Below, in pieces: positions 8,542 through 21,310 of a stretch of 64,000 nt of DNA. Under the pieces are notes generated by a model. It had not been told where the DNA came from and did no database searches. It was given only the letters and a program-made list of their open reading frames with translations. The translations under genes and the position numbers were made by a program. Position 1 is the stretch's first letter; every line of letters starts with the position of its first letter. Source of the stretch: Argyresthia goedartella (taxonomy: Eukaryota > Arthropoda > Insecta > Lepidoptera > Argyresthiidae); contig OX463827.1 of the NCBI GenBank assembly GCA_949825045.1, positions 2,564,501-2,628,500 on the forward strand, written 5' to 3'.

Positions 8542-11500
8542 AGTGACGGTTTTTATGAGATTGCGGTTTATGTTGCTTCTGCAAAACCCCAGGTCATGAG
8601 TAATATAGTAGTGAATTAACGCATGTTTTCGTTATATCTCGAACTATAATGTATCTTGTCTTGTGGTATTATGTTAGTTGATACGCCTGTGGTGTAAGGC
8701 GTCGTCGGCTACTTGTGTTATAATATAAATGTTGTACACCAATCACATTGTACTGTAGTAGATAAATCAAATAGAGTTATTGTACGCTGTATGTTGTCGA
8801 TCACTTGAGCTTTTATATGTTTTGTAAATAAAAAAGTTGATATCATCTTGTTGTAATGGTACACGAGAGTCGGTACATTTGATACTTCATTTCGCGTGAT
8901 AGAGGGCTAGCCCATCGCCGCGCTGTTTTGAATACGAGAATCGGTTCATATAACGTTTGGGTTTTTGCGTAGCTCCGGGTAATTTAGGAAAAAAAAAACA
9001 GAGCCGACGCGTGGGATGGTTCGAGGAAGGTTACAGGTCAGGTTTTTTTTGTCGCATTCCTGCGAAATGTGTAGGGATCAGAGCCGATTTGGCTGCGCGC
9101 TGAATAAAATATGAATAACTAAATAATGGAAGGTTATTATGGAACGATACGGAGAAAGCTATTATGTTGATTGCAAATATACAATTGCGTTTGGTTGGTA
9201 TGAGATGGAGAGTTTGAGACGACTTGTATGAATAGCATTCTAGTGGTCTTTGCTTCGCGCGCTAGCGGTCGGGAAGGCTTAATTAATCGCAACAAGCTTA
9301 TATGGTCAGCGATCAACAGATTTTGTGTATCGGCCATACCGAATGACTTGAGTGATAACCTACGGTTGATCATAGTGAATATGCGTACACACAATTTGTA
9401 GAACGGCGGATCTGCATGGCATGGTTGAAATTAGACCCTGTGTAGTTAGTGATAAGAAGCTTCGCTTGGGCAGAGCGTGTTCGCAAAGGACGCCATTTTT
9501 TTCTTTCAGACATGTGGGGTGTATAAATACGATTGCGGGGGAAGGGAGAGCATTCAGTCTCAGCGTTTAGCTACTGTGACAGTCGCCTTTCACGAGTTCT
9601 AAACAGTTTTGGTCTGCCGTGTTACGTCAGAACTATACGAATTGTGATTGCGAAGTTTCAGTGGTTTTTCGTGAGTGTCTGAAGCGCCGAGATATACCTC
9701 GGTTCCTATCCTTTATATCAACCTACCCCAAATTCCAAAACTATCCTTGGGTCGTTAGATAAGAACTTTTAGGTAATTTATCTGAGTCTGAGTCTGGGCT
9801 TGGAGCGACCCTAAATTCCTTTTTCCTTCACCATAGGGTTCCTGGATTGGCTCTTAGGATATTCGCGGGCTAATCCTCTCCTCATTCCTTTCGAGTAGCG
9901 AGTTTTGAAATTCCCACACACACAGTCATTAAACATACAAGCACATTCAAATCAAACTCAACCATTTTCGAGTGGTGTCGATAATGGACGTGGTATAACA
10001 CTAGGTTTTGAGACTAGGCTAGACAGGAGTTTAGTTGCGGCTAATCCTAGGTTGGCAGGGCATAGGGAGACTGTTTGATCGATGAGGTTCCGCGGATGGA
10101 AATAACAAATTCAGAACAAAGTTAAACCGGTGTCAACACAGATAACCTATCCTGTTGATATTTTGACATTTGTGTGTTGTCGGGGACGCGCGAAGAGATC
10201 AATTTACAGTCTAAAGTTCATTCATTGTTTAGGACCGGGTAGGTGGTTTTGCTTTGCCTTGGGTCAGGTTGGATTCAAGTTGCATCTTCAAATTAAATGT
10301 AAATTTCGCTGGAGGTCTAATGTGTAGGCTGAGTCAATATATATGATTAGGCTCAGTCGAGGACGTGCTGTGGCTAGTGGAATTCATAGTTCGGAATTTA
10401 CCGAAGTATGCATTTCGCTATGGTGTGGGTTAGATCTCCTAAAGCGCTAATGACTACGTTTCGATAACATCCAGCTCAAATTGCGCAGAGTTGAAGGTTT
10501 CAAAACGTTACGGACCTTTTGAGGTAACCGCTAGTTCAGAACCCATTTCGGAAAATCAAATCGCAATTGTGTAAACCGGTCTTTTCGGATCGTTATTGCC
10601 GTGAACTAATTATATAATTGGAACCACCACAAGCCGCTACTAGCGAGCACATGAAATATCATTGAGTACTCACGTCGTAAAACTACGACGGATATCTATA
10701 CGATATCCCAAACAAATATTACAAAACGTGGTCGACCACTAAAAGAAGTTCCAAGCGCCCATATATACAAAAAATAAATGGTACCATCACACATAAATAT
10801 AACAACGATCGATCCGGCGCAATACACCGCTGACTGATGCGAATCACCGGCTTGCGGACATATATGCTTTCTCTGTCTAACTTGAAACTCTAAATTCCTG
10901 AACCAATCTTCCGCTCGACTATTGTACGCCTAACGAACTTCTCAACGAACGAGAAATTCGAACTTATCATTCTCAACTTACAAATCTTACAGCTGAATCG
11001 GGACATCTCTTTTTGGGGTAGATAGAATAGACGATCATAGCTACTGATAGCGGTGGTTCGACCTTAGCCTTTGTGCCGTTACATTGTTAGCTATAATCTA
11101 AAGCGTATTACTGTTACTGTTTTGTTGTGTGATTCGTCTGGTGAACCCATTTGAGGTGATAAAAGGCATACCTTCTCATTCTTCATAGATACGAATACCC
11201 TGCGCATTTAGGTTCGAACACGTGTCCCACTTTGAGGCTTTACTGATTGGAGTTAAAGACGAAAAGTGGAACATCACGACTTTGTTAGTACGTTTCGTCT
11301 CGTTTTACGAAGATATCATTTTGTTTTCAGTTAATTTGTTTTGCTATGTGAAAAGGGTACAGATATTGTTTTCAAAGAAATTAACAAACCAAATCAAGTT
11401 CTTTATTATACTGTAGAGAAGGGATGACCAACTCAGTGAACCCTGTGATTCACTAACAAGGGCTGTATTATGAAATTTCACTTAGCTAATTTGTAAATTA

Positions 11501-11613
11501 CAATATAATGAACACGGCCTCAAAATTTCACAATTATAGCAAGCATGAGAGGGGGCGCAGGCCGCCCCGAAATTTTACGTTACTTATTAACTAAGAAGAC
11601 ATGTTTTGATATG
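8542..11613. other. Unique interval between blocks A and B, no recognised gene
   Basis: About 3.1 kb with only short, unsupported reading frames. Sequence near 9520-10010 has LTR-like promoter features (listed separately). I searched here for the missing first exons of WDR89 (minus) and ZFTRAF1 (plus) and recognised neither a WD blade nor a RING finger. Confidence 0.5.
9518..10010 (+). promoter_or_regulatory. Possible LTR or promoter: TATA box with initiator
   Basis: GTATAAATAC at about 9520 is followed about 30 bp later by CATTCAGTC, an arthropod-type initiator, and then a long non-coding leader-like stretch. This spacing is typical of insect LTR promoters and of some host promoters. I found no second LTR copy, primer-binding site or adjoining coding region, so the call is weak. 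Confidence 0.25.
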
Positions 11614-11965
11614 TGAAGCGGCGATTTTAAAAGTACATAGTGTTATATATTTTATGATGTTAAGGGAACGTTTGGGTTTGGGTCAGACTCGCAGTTGACC
11701 GTTTTTTTGTTGCCTGCTGTAGAGTATTAGAAATATTTAAAAATATGCTTAGTGTAGGTACATAAACACTGTCCTGTATTTGTAGTAGATTCATGATAAG
11801 AATGACCTAACTCTAGACTCTATGATGATCTGATATGTATAAATCTATCTGCCAGTTGGCGTAGGGATTTATGATCTTTTGCCTCCTTCAAACTACGTTC
11901 ACTGCATAATATCCTTGTGCGCTCAAAACCCCCCGATTACCAGCCCAACCCTGCTCCCCGCGCAG

Positions 11966-13748
11966 ACTGACCGGCTGCCGCTACGCCTGCATCGGCTGCC
12001 CCTGGCGCGGGCCGCACCACGAAGCCCTGTCCCACGAGGGCTCCTGCGCGCACCCCGCTAAAACCGCCGCGCAGGTGGTGGACGGGCTGGCGGAGCGGGA
12101 GCGGCAGGCCAGGGAGGATAACAAGGTGTGCAACCAGGTGCTGGAGCTGCTCAATTATGAGAAGATCACCTTCAATGGTGAGTTGTGCTCATACACGTGT
12201 TGCTCCTTGGAGATACAGTGATATATAAAAGAAATACGAATGTAAACGAAATTGAGAGCGTTATTTACTTCCACATAAGAAAGAAAAAAAGAGAGGGCAA
12301 ACAATGTCCTCGACTGAAACTAAAATAACGTAGCGCCAAACCACATAAAAATTGTTTAAAAATAAACTACGCTATTTTGTCAAAAAGATTTTCAAGGAGA
12401 GTTTCCAAATATATAATATCTACATTTTTAATGTAGTTCCGCAATGAAATTAGTTAGGATTTGAGAAACACAGGAAAAAGTGAAACAATTTAGAGGCATT
12501 TTCGTAAATAAATTATATCGAGTAAAATCAACCAATCGCGTTTTCCTTCAATGAGAATTTAATCAAATACCCAATAAATGATTAAAAAATATGTAGGTAG
12601 ATGATGATAGGTATATGGTCAATTCTAATATCAGTAGCACAATGCCATTTAAATACGAAATCGAAACACATCGCAAGAAAAGAGAGCTCGTGTAAAATAA
12701 TCGTGTATTTCCGACATCTATGAATTTAAATCGCTTTTGATATTTGACCAATCACAACAATTCATCATTTCTGTAATAAGGAAAGAGAGTGCTTAGTTCC
12801 AATAATCAACGCATGCGATTTTATAGGGTTAACCAACAGCCAGTGGGACGAGGCCCAGTCCTTTACATTCTCGAGGTCAGCATTCAACATCTTCACGAAT
12901 GAAACTAAATCGTAGGGGGAACAGTGGCGATTGATTTGGAAATCATCTGCGTAGAGATGATACGAAGAAGAGAAGTCGTCGGAGATGGAGTTGTAAAGGC
13001 TAAAAACAGGAGAGGAGAAAGAATACCACCTTGAGGCACTCCTGCGGTGAGATCACACCAATGAGTTTCAGTCTCCTCAGACTTAATGCGCTGCTGACGA
13101 TCTCTCAGGAAATAGTTGACCCAATGAACCGCATGCGACGACACATTCAAAGAACCCAGCACCGCAACAAGAATGTCAAAATCGACGCTGCTAAAGGCAT
13201 TGCTGAAGTCAAGCATGGCCAACACAGTGACCAACTTCTGGTCCATGGCCAGCTGGATGTCATCGCTGACTTTTAAATAGCTGTGGTAGGCTGTGCCCTA
13301 GTCTGAACCCAGATTGGTACGGATTGAGTAAGTTGTTTGAATAAAGGTGGACTATGGATTGAAGGACTTTGGATAGGATAGGTAAAATATCTTCGAAAAA
13401 GGTCTTTGAATGAGGAGGGATTGAAAATAAAAGATAATTTATTTTATAGCCAAAACAACATAGTTTTACTTTCGCTGGATATATGGTACTCCGAATTTAA
13501 ATCCGCCTGAAATAGACTAATCTACCCTCTGCTTCAGAGGATTATCGGTGAACTAAAGTGCTACAGCAAACTTTTTACGTTTTCCAGACCTACAGCTGAA
13601 GCCGTACCATATGGAGGAGTTTGTGCACAAGCTGTACTACGAGACGTCGCGCTTCTCGGCCTTCGGACAGCAGTGGGTGGTGAAGGCGTTCGTTAACAAG
13701 AACCAGCGGGACCCCACGCAGAGCTATGAACGGGAACTGTCTTATCAG
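11966..13748 (+). pseudogene. ZFTRAF1: ZFTRAF1 (CYHR1) partial duplicate: exons a and b, copy B1
   Basis: Two exons: 11966-12177 ([20 protein letters not shown] ... [11 protein letters not shown]) and 13588-13748 ([20 protein letters not shown] ... YERELSYQ). Both are AG/GT bordered with compatible phases. They match the TRAF-type zinc finger and the start of the C-terminal domain of ZFTRAF1/CYHR1. The following exons (c, d) occur only once, after copy B2, so this copy is incomplete unless it belongs to another haplotype. It differs from B2 at a few residues, including HM where B2 has the more usual RT after KPY. Exons a plus b total 373 bp, so splicing B1 exon b to B2 exon a would shift frame. 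Confidence 0.75.
12787..13340 (-). pseudogene. RT palm fragment (non-LTR) in ZFTRAF1 intron, B1
   Basis: On minus it reads [20 protein letters not shown] and [14 protein letters not shown], then a frameshift, then YHLYADD. It is about 60% alike by eye to the RT at 3408-4525, so it is an older member of that family. Both ends are ragged. It lies between exons a and b on the strand opposite to the host gene. The B2 copy is at 36688-37241. Confidence 0.7.
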
Positions 13749-13885
13749 GTACACTCTACAGACGTACTAATAAAAAGTCTTCTCGCAGCGTTATATATAA
13801 CACTGAAATAGTAAAACATTAAATAAAGCTTTTATAGAGCTGATACACCAGTTTGACTATTTATTTTTATTAAATATCTTGACCG

Positions 13886-14075
13886 ATATTCAGGGCCTAA
13901 TTAAAAACATGAGAAGACATCCTTGATTTTCAGTGCTAAACTAGTGACGTATATCCGGTCCGTCCGTTCCCGCCCCCGGATGTTCGGTTAAGCCGCGTGG
14001 TACCTTGTTTGCGCGCGCGCCCCACCACACCATCGAGGCAGTTCGGATTGTTGAATTCGAATTTAGCTTCATTGG
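13886..14075 (+). repeat. DIRS left inverted terminal repeat, copy 1
   Basis: About 190 bp, GC-rich in the middle (CGTTCCCGCCCCCGGATGTT). It is the reverse complement of 25688-25877 with a few mismatches. The outer 18 bp or so (13868-13885) are not part of the inverted pair but are represented in the internal complementary region. Confidence 0.9.
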
Positions 14076-15672
14076 CGTCTTGATTTTCGCACGGCACAGT
14101 CGCTGCTCAGCTCCTGAGTACGGCCCGCCAAAAATCTATACATCGTGACGTGAGAACTTCTTTTGCATATTATAACCAACTGTTCGTTAAAGAATTTCTT
14201 AGAATTTTCTGATTTATTGCAGGCAAATAAAAGATACCCAACGGTGTGACCGTTCGTTTGTGTAAAATGGAGCAAGAAACCCCGGAGGTTCCGTCCATTT
14301 TGGAGCACGTGGCGGCGCGTAAGGATAAAGGCAAGAAAAGGCGGAAACCGGTGAGCTCTTCGGACTCCGACAATTCTAGTTCGTCCTCGTTGAGTTCCTC
14401 GGAAAGCGACGATCGCAAGAAGCGGTACCGACGGCGCAAACGCATCAAGGAACGTAAGTTCGATCTTCTTTTTAACGAGATTAAAGATCTTAAAAGTCAA
14501 CTTGCTGCTACACAGGAATTTCACGAATATGATTGTGAACCACGGCATGACTTGATTGACCCTAATGTTAGTGGAGACCTCTACGAAGGTCACGTTGAGG
14601 AGTCCGAGCCCGCCAACATTGACTCGGCTTTCGAGGTCGATCTTAACATTTTTACTGGTACAAAAACCAAGGAGCCCGCTGTACCGCAGGCGTCTCCCGA
14701 ACTAACACAACAATTAAAAGATTTGCAGCGATTCAATAGCCAGGACTGGATTAACGTCCGATATGCCGACGTCCAAAAACACTATTTATTTGCGCCGGGT
14801 TTCACTAATCTTGAAGCTAATGACGAGATAAGAGGTACGATACACCTAAAACTACCTTAAACATGGAAAAGGCTTTTGCCGGCATTTCCTATGCATTGCT
14901 CAAACAGCGCGACGCGCTTTTGAGTGAATTACAAGCCTTTCTAGCCTGGGCGCATCAGGTCAAAAACCTACGATTCGACGATATCCATACAAAGCTCAAA
15001 GAAATGTTGGCCAATGGTGAGTAAGAGAGAAAATGTTTCTTTATTTACAGAGTCGTTAAATGACAGATTATTTTTGAAGTCGGTTTAAAAAGGGTAAAAA
15101 AATTGGAAAAGGAATAAAACTCAGCCGCTTTGAAATGAAATATCTACCATATTAATTTTGATCCAACCATTTGAAGAAACGAAATACCATAATAAGCAAT
15201 GTTATATAATGTTATATAAGTTATATAAACTTAACTAAAGATAGATACATCATATGTTTATGAGAATAGGTGTTGGTAATAAGCAAAAATAACATCAGAG
15301 TCGATACTCCCCAAGGTAGGGTTTCCCCTGTGTTTTGGGATAAGTAGCGAGGCTCTTCCCCTAATGATATGTACAGTTTCAATGTAATGCAGCTATCTAA
15401 AACTTAAAAAAGGTAATTTAAAGTTTAAAATTCGTCATTTAGTGCCTAAAATAGTTAGTATTTGGGTGTGTGTGAGTATTTGTGAGTGTAAATATGGGTG
15501 TGTGAGATGAGAAAGTGTAGTGGATGTATGTGAAGTGAGGTGTGTTATGAATGTTTGTGTATTTTTACCATCATTTCTAAAAAATACGTAAGTATGTGCA
15601 CCTAAAATATAATTATCAAATATGTATTTATCAAGTATTGATTGTACCATTTTATTTATTTTGTTATCCTTA

Positions 15673-18629
15673 TTATTGTGAAATGGCGATGAAATTTTCT
15701 GTGTCGTCATAATTCATCGATCTTAACCACTTATAAATAAGCTTTTTGCATTCAAAATTTGGTTTAGGATATATATACACAATATTGCAGGTTTTATTGT
15801 ATAGATAGGGCCCTAGAAATTTAAAAAATCTCTGCATAAATCTTGTCTTTGTTGAGGTGGTTATAAAAACTTTATCTTTTCGTCTTTTAGAACTAGGTGT
15901 ATACTCAAGAGTTTGGTGTTGTTTTAGCAGAATATTCTGAATAAAAAGTTGTCTAACAGTCAAAACGTCACAGAAATGATAAAGTTCTTCGGTCGGAAAG
16001 ATCCTGTGTTTAAAGGTGCAGACCTTTAAAACAGCACGTTGAGCACGCTCCAGTGACAAAAGAGTTCCCTTATTTGCACCTCCCCAACATGTTATGCAAT
16101 ATCTCAAAAGAGATTCGCATAGAGCGAAATAAATATTTTTTAGTAGTGATGCATTGGTAACGTGTCTCAAATTTTAAATATATATATTAGTTTGCGGACT
16201 TTGCCACTTAGAGTTTGTATATGTTTTTTAAAATTTAAGTTCCGATCCAATGTTATGCCTAAATATTTGATTGTAGGGGTTCTTTCTAAGGTTTTACATG
16301 AGCAGTTAGTTTCATCTTTACATATATGTGAGGTCAAATTAAAACCAGCAGAAGGTTGGGTCGTGTTGTTTATAGAGAAGGTCAAATATTTAGTTTTATC
16401 GGCGTTTAAGGTTAAAATATTATGCTGCAGCCATTTCGATATTATATTAAAACCGTTTTGTGCGTTTTCAAAAACTTGTGTCCAATTTCTTCCTTTGAAA
16501 AGCAGAACGGTATCGTCAGCATAAGTTACTATGTTGCCATCGGGAAGTTTAAGGCTGCAAAGTTCATTAATATATATCAAGAATAGAGTCGGTCCAAGAA
16601 TGCTGCCTTGAGGTACCCCCCACTCTACTGGCTGGGTAGTGCTCATATATTCACCTATTTTTACGCTTTGCTTTCTATCAGATAGGTAGCTTTTGAAAAG
16701 ATTGAGTTGGTTACCCTTTACACCAAGAGAATCAAGCTTAGATACAAGTAGTGGGATCGAAACCGTATCGAACGCCTTGGCCAGATCAAGAAAAATCCCC
16801 AAACATCTCTCTCCTCCATCCAAGGCCTCAGTTATGAAGTCAGTGACTGCATGAACAGCATCGGAGGTAGATTTTTTGGAACGAAAACCAAACTGTCTCT
16901 CTGACAAGATGTTGTTGCTTTCTAAAAAGTTCATTAATCGGTTGTTTATTATACGTTCCAAGATTTTAGATATGGATGGGAGGATCGAGATAGGTCTATA
17001 GCAGTCGGCACGGTCCCGATCACCACCCTTGTGAATAGGAATCACTACTGACCTCTTCAAAGCATCAGGGAAAATACCAGTATCCAAACAGAGATTAAAT
17101 ATGTAGGACAGATAAGGTACTATGATTTTGTTATTTTGCTTTAAGATTTTGTTCGGGATATTGTCCCAACCTACTGAGCATTTATCTTTAAGCTGCATGA
17201 CAAGTCTATTTACCTCAGCAGTGTCAGTACTAATTAGGATGAGCGAGTCTGATCTACTGACTGGCATGACGCTCTCCTGAATTGTTTCCTGATTTTCTAT
17301 ATTTTCTGCTAACTTTCTACCGACATTGACAAAGTATTCATTAACAAATTCTATCGAGTCTTTAGCTGATTTTTCTATTTTTAATAATTCATTTGGTTGA
17401 TTTTTTGTTTTAGTAGTAGATGTTATTGTTTTTATGGCTTTCCAAATTTCCTTGCTGTTTAATCCGGCTTTATTAAATAAAGACTTTTCGTAATTTCTCT
17501 TAACTTTCTTTAATAGGTTGTTGCAGAAATTTCTGTACCTGTGGTAGGTTACTTTTAAGGTCTCATTCTCTGGGTTTGACATAAACTTTTTATGTAAATT
17601 GTCCCTATTTCGTAGACATTTTAGCAGACCAGGCGTTAGCCATGCTTTGATGATCCGTTTATTTGAAGGTACCTTATGGGTTGTCTTGTTTTTATCCAGT
17701 ACGGTCTGTATCAATCCAATAAATTCATCTAGAGCTGTGTTGGGATCATTTATTTGGTATATGTATGCAAAATTTATATTAATTAGATCATCTGCAAATC
17801 CCTGGAAATTTATTCTACTATAGGTACTAGGTGGGACTACGATCTTCTTCTGTTCGAGATCCAGGCAAAAAAGGACAGCCTTGTGATCTGTAACTGTAGA
17901 GTGAAGAACAATTGTAAGGAATTCCTTCTTAGTTTTAACTAGAACATGATCCAAGCATGTGCGACTAGCGTCTCTCGTAACAAAGGTATGGCCAATAAGT
18001 AGACCGTAAGAGGCTAAAATATTTAGGTATGGTTCAGCATCTGGATAATTATTCTCTGGATTAATATCGATATTGATGTCACCCGCTACAATGATATTTT
18101 TAAAGGCAGAGATCTCCTGAATTGACTCGCTCAGGGATGCTAAGAAGTTATCGAGCTTTTTATATGAAGGTGAGCGATATATAGCGACTATGGCAGTGTC
18201 ATCACCATACTTGATCAGCAAACTATTTCCCTCTTTAAATAACGGTTCTTGTATTTTAATATTCAGGTTGTCTTTGAAGTAGATGACAACCCCATCATTC
18301 TGATTGTTGAACGTTTTGTTGGCATATGAATTATAGCCCACTAGTGTAGGGATGATAGGCGCACATGATAGCCAACACTCGGTTAGAATAATAATGTCAC
18401 ATTCAAACTTTAGATCATTGAGAAGAGCAATGAATCCAGGCATATTACAGCCAATACTCCGTATATTTTGTGTTATTATACGAAGCTGATTTGCAGAGGC
18501 AGGGCAATGTTTATGGCAGTTTAGAGTATCTGTAAGTACAGCGTTACAAGTAAGAAAATCATCAAGATAATTATTTATGTCATTTATAGAATCAAATTTT
18601 GATAGAAATAAATAAATTATCAATTCCAA
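15673..18629 (-). pseudogene. ORF2: endonuclease and reverse transcriptase, one frameshift
   Basis: The first frame (18629-16167, 820 codons) has the APE-type endonuclease (TQNIRSIG, LTECWL, YRSPSY, AGDINIDI, SRTCLDHV, TDHKAV) in about the first 260 residues. A linker follows, then RT with RPISILPSISKILERIINNR, FLDLAKAFDTV, GVPQGSILGPTLFLIYINEL and the catalytic YADD. Near 16167 the frame shifts; the C-terminal 150 residues continue in 16170-15673 (YCITCWGGANKG ... LRSMNYDDTENFI). Apart from this break it looks complete. It is related to the element at 22430-24807. Clade is not certain (jockey/CR1 group). Confidence 0.88.
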
Positions 18630-18993
18630 TACGTTACTGAAAGATAGAGCTTTCGCAAAACCGACAAAAGAAAGTCCCTATAATATGATTTAAGCCGTAT
18701 TTAATTATGCTTTGTGAAATTGGGTACCCGCGCAATTGTTTTACTAGTTCAGATTTTGATAACGAACATATATGTATATCTGGTGTGAGTGTTGGAATAA
18801 TATTGAGTTTTATGTGTGTTTTTGATGTGTATGTGTGTGTAGAATTGTTGAATGTGGTTATAATGTAACGTGTGTTAAAGACAGAAGTTATTTTGAAAGA
18901 AATTAAGAGAGATACAATACAACTGATGACCATAGATATGCTTATGAGTCTACCTAAAACTTTCTTTATAGTTGGAACAGAGTTAAAATAGAG

Positions 18994-19390
18994 TCATTTT
19001 GTAGATTTAAGCTTTTCAATATCACTTTCACACGTAACGCGTACATACGGCAGATTTTCTGCTTTACGAAGATAAATTAATCCACGCGATGACCAGCAAT
19101 ACATATAGTTGAACTCCTTAGCAAATTCACGAGCCTTGTAAAATATTTGCTGTGTCTTGTGTGTTAGTGTTTCCGAAATAAATACGCCCTTTTTAGGTCC
19201 TACGACATTTAGATGAAGGGTGTTCAGTTTGTCATCGTTAGATTTATTCTTATTAAAATCTTTTACGGCCCGCAGCACGCTATCTTTCTTTATGATGCTA
19301 CAGAAATCGACCACTATGGGTCTCGTAGCGTCTTTTCTAGCGCTAGTTCTGTAGATATCCTTTACTTCCGAATCTAGTATAGCAAGTTCC
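18994..19390 (-). pseudogene. ORF1 C-terminal part, FP25K-like fold
   Basis: About 130 codons ending EKLKSTK. The stretch GVFISETLTHKTQQIFYKAR ... YMYCWSSRGLIYLRKAEN follows the pattern shared by ORF1 proteins of many insect non-LTR elements and the C-terminal domain named after baculovirus FP25K. It is part of the retrotransposon here, just before ORF2, so it is not evidence of a viral insertion. The N-terminal part is lost by 5' truncation. It presumably binds element RNA. Confidence 0.65.
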
Positions 19391-20139
19391 GAGTATAGCA
19401 AGATTTCAAACGACGCTCTCCAGCTCGTCTGTGGACACCGGGCTGAACTTATTCAATATCGCAGAGAAGGCATACTCTCATCAGTAAAAGACCAGTGCCA
19501 CAAAAATACATTACGCAAAATTGCGCCGTCAGGTTCTCATCTATTTGAAGCCGACAAATTTAATGCTTTATTGGAAAAAGCGGGTGGAGTTAAAAATGTG
19601 TTTTGGGTGGAAGGAAAGTCTCGCTACAATACTGTGCCACAGTACGAGCCTTCCACTTCTACCCGCAGTCAGACGCAGAAACAGGCCGCAACTTATAACA
19701 ATCGCGCGCAATATCATAATCAAAGCCAGTATCATACTTCGGCCCGAGGCAGGATAAATAATAATTCGTTTCGCGGGCGAGGCGCGCGGGGTTCACGCGG
19801 CCGTGGTCTACCCGACAGGTCAGGAAGGGATTATCAACCCAGACGTTCTCCCTCATCCCACAGGGATAGGAGACTATGCCATGCACATGCATGCAAAATT
19901 TCACGCCGGACAACTCCGCATGTACTACGATCGTTGGAAACATTTGGGAGCTCCCACATACATTCTAAAAATTATACAAGGATGCCGCATTCCTTTTGTG
20001 TTGAAACCACCATTGCACATTCCAATCAGTCACAGTGTGAAAACACCAGAATCAGAACAAATGTCGAAAATAATGAAAAACATGATCTCGCAGGGTGTGC
20101 TAGAAAAGGTGCGCCCAGCTTTATTTCCCCGATATTCCT

Positions 20140-21310
20140 GCGCCCCAGAGCGACGGCACATGGAGGCCCATATTCAACTTAAAAAATCTAACTTCGACTT
20201 TTCAGACTAATAAATGTTCATCGGGTAACTGATTTTCTACAACCCAAGGATTGGTTGGCCAAAGTGGACATTCACCAGGCATATTTCCATGTACCTGTAT
20301 TCGAAGGCCACAGAAGGTTTCTCCGCCTTCTGTACGGCGACAAAAACCCACAAATACTGGAAATGACGTGCCTACCCTTCGGCCTTTGTTCAGCACCGAG
20401 AATATTTGCCTCAATCACCAACTGGATAGCACAATACCTCCGCGATCACGGTATCCGGATCATCGTGTATCTCGACGATTTTATGCTGGCTCATCAAAAC
20501 AAAGCCACTCTCATAAATCAAGTGTCGTTGACACTGAACACGCTCGCCCACCTAGGCTGGCAAGTGAACACAGACAAATCTGTTTGCAACCCACAGAAGG
20601 CAGTGGAATACCTGGGCATTGTGTGGAACACATGGCAGAACGCGAAATACATTCCTCAGAGGTTAGTAGCAAAAATACATTGCACGGTATCCAAAATCTT
20701 GATAACACGGACAACGTCCGTCAAAGAGTTACAAGGTCTCATTGGCCTGCTGAACTTTGCCAGTTTTTCTGTACCGAGGGGTCGTCTAAATTACCGGTAT
20801 TTACAGTTACAGGCCAACAAGGCCTTGAAACTAAAGATGACAAAAACCTTTCCTCTAGTTGCGAAAGCCCTAGAAAGCATTCGAGTTAGAATGGTGGCAG
20901 TTGAATTGTCAGAAGAGTACTCTACTTCATGTCCCACTATCGTCTCATTACCTAACAACAGATGCCAGCGACATCGGCTGGGGGGCCAAATTAAACGAAA
21001 TCTCAATAACAGGCTCATGGCTACCCTCACAGCAGAACCTTCATTGCAACTACAAGGAGATGTTGGCCATAAAATGTTTTACGCCATCATTATCAGCTCC
21101 TGAGCTCACAGTCGCTGCTAATACAGTGCGACAATAAAACTGTCGTCTCTTATCTAAGAAAAGAGGGAGGGGCGAAATCTATAGCCCTTACGGAGCTGGC
21201 AATGAAAGTGCTACAAGTACTGGACCAAAACAACATTCACATGTCCATCTATCACATAGCAGGGAACTACAACTGCGAAGCAGACCATTTATCACGTCTC
21301 AAAGACCCAC
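20140..21310 (+). pseudogene. DIRS reverse transcriptase and RNase H, copy 1, frameshifted
   Basis: The RT section shows [38 protein letters not shown] and the catalytic YLDDFMLAH, then [12 protein letters not shown]. RNase H follows in another frame: [26 protein letters not shown] (third frame) and [15 protein letters not shown]. Frame changes near 20110, 20190, 20880 and 21070 break the ORF. The first three are shared with copy 2 and so predate duplication; the one near 21070 (two bases missing) is private. HLSR here replaces DLSR of copy 2. Confidence 0.85.

Larger units (their letters stand above)
15024..19390 (-). mobile_element. Non-LTR retrotransposon nested in DIRS copy 1, nearly full ORF2
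   Basis: DIRS copy 2 has the empty site, so the insert is 4367 bp between GAGTA repeats at 15019-15023 and 19391-19395. It lies on minus: the tail of ORF1 (19390-18994), a spacer, ORF2 (18629-15673) and a GT-rich (in plus view) 3' untranslated region down to 15024. The 5' part of ORF1 is missing. The 3' region is like that of the related element at 22430-24807, with a CA-rich block and a final GTAAATAAA motif. Confidence 0.9.
14267..20140 (+). pseudogene. DIRS gag-like ORF, copy 1, split by a 4.4-kb insertion
   Basis: It starts [20 protein letters not shown] at 14267, then a basic and serine-rich segment ([19 protein letters not shown]), a middle part with [20 protein letters not shown], and after the insertion an RG-rich C-terminal tail ([13 protein letters not shown]). 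A 1-bp loss near 14831 shifts the frame (copy 2 has the extra A). The second half resumes at 19391. The RG-rich tail suggests nucleic-acid binding; no CCHC knuckle is seen, as is usual for DIRS elements. Confidence 0.8.

Noticed and set aside
14069..14593. Minus-strand frames antisense to DIRS gag
   Set aside because: They lie opposite the Ser-codon-rich gag segment; codon bias there leaves the antisense open.
18994..19390. Insertion of a baculovirus FP25K-like gene
   Set aside because: The frame belongs to a non-LTR retrotransposon directly before its ORF2 and within the same target-site duplication; the resemblance is at domain level only.
20255..20889. Overlapping 212-codon frame in the DIRS RT region (also 39783-40421)
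   Set aside because: It is a shadow of the RT frame, which carries the YLDD and LPFG motifs.
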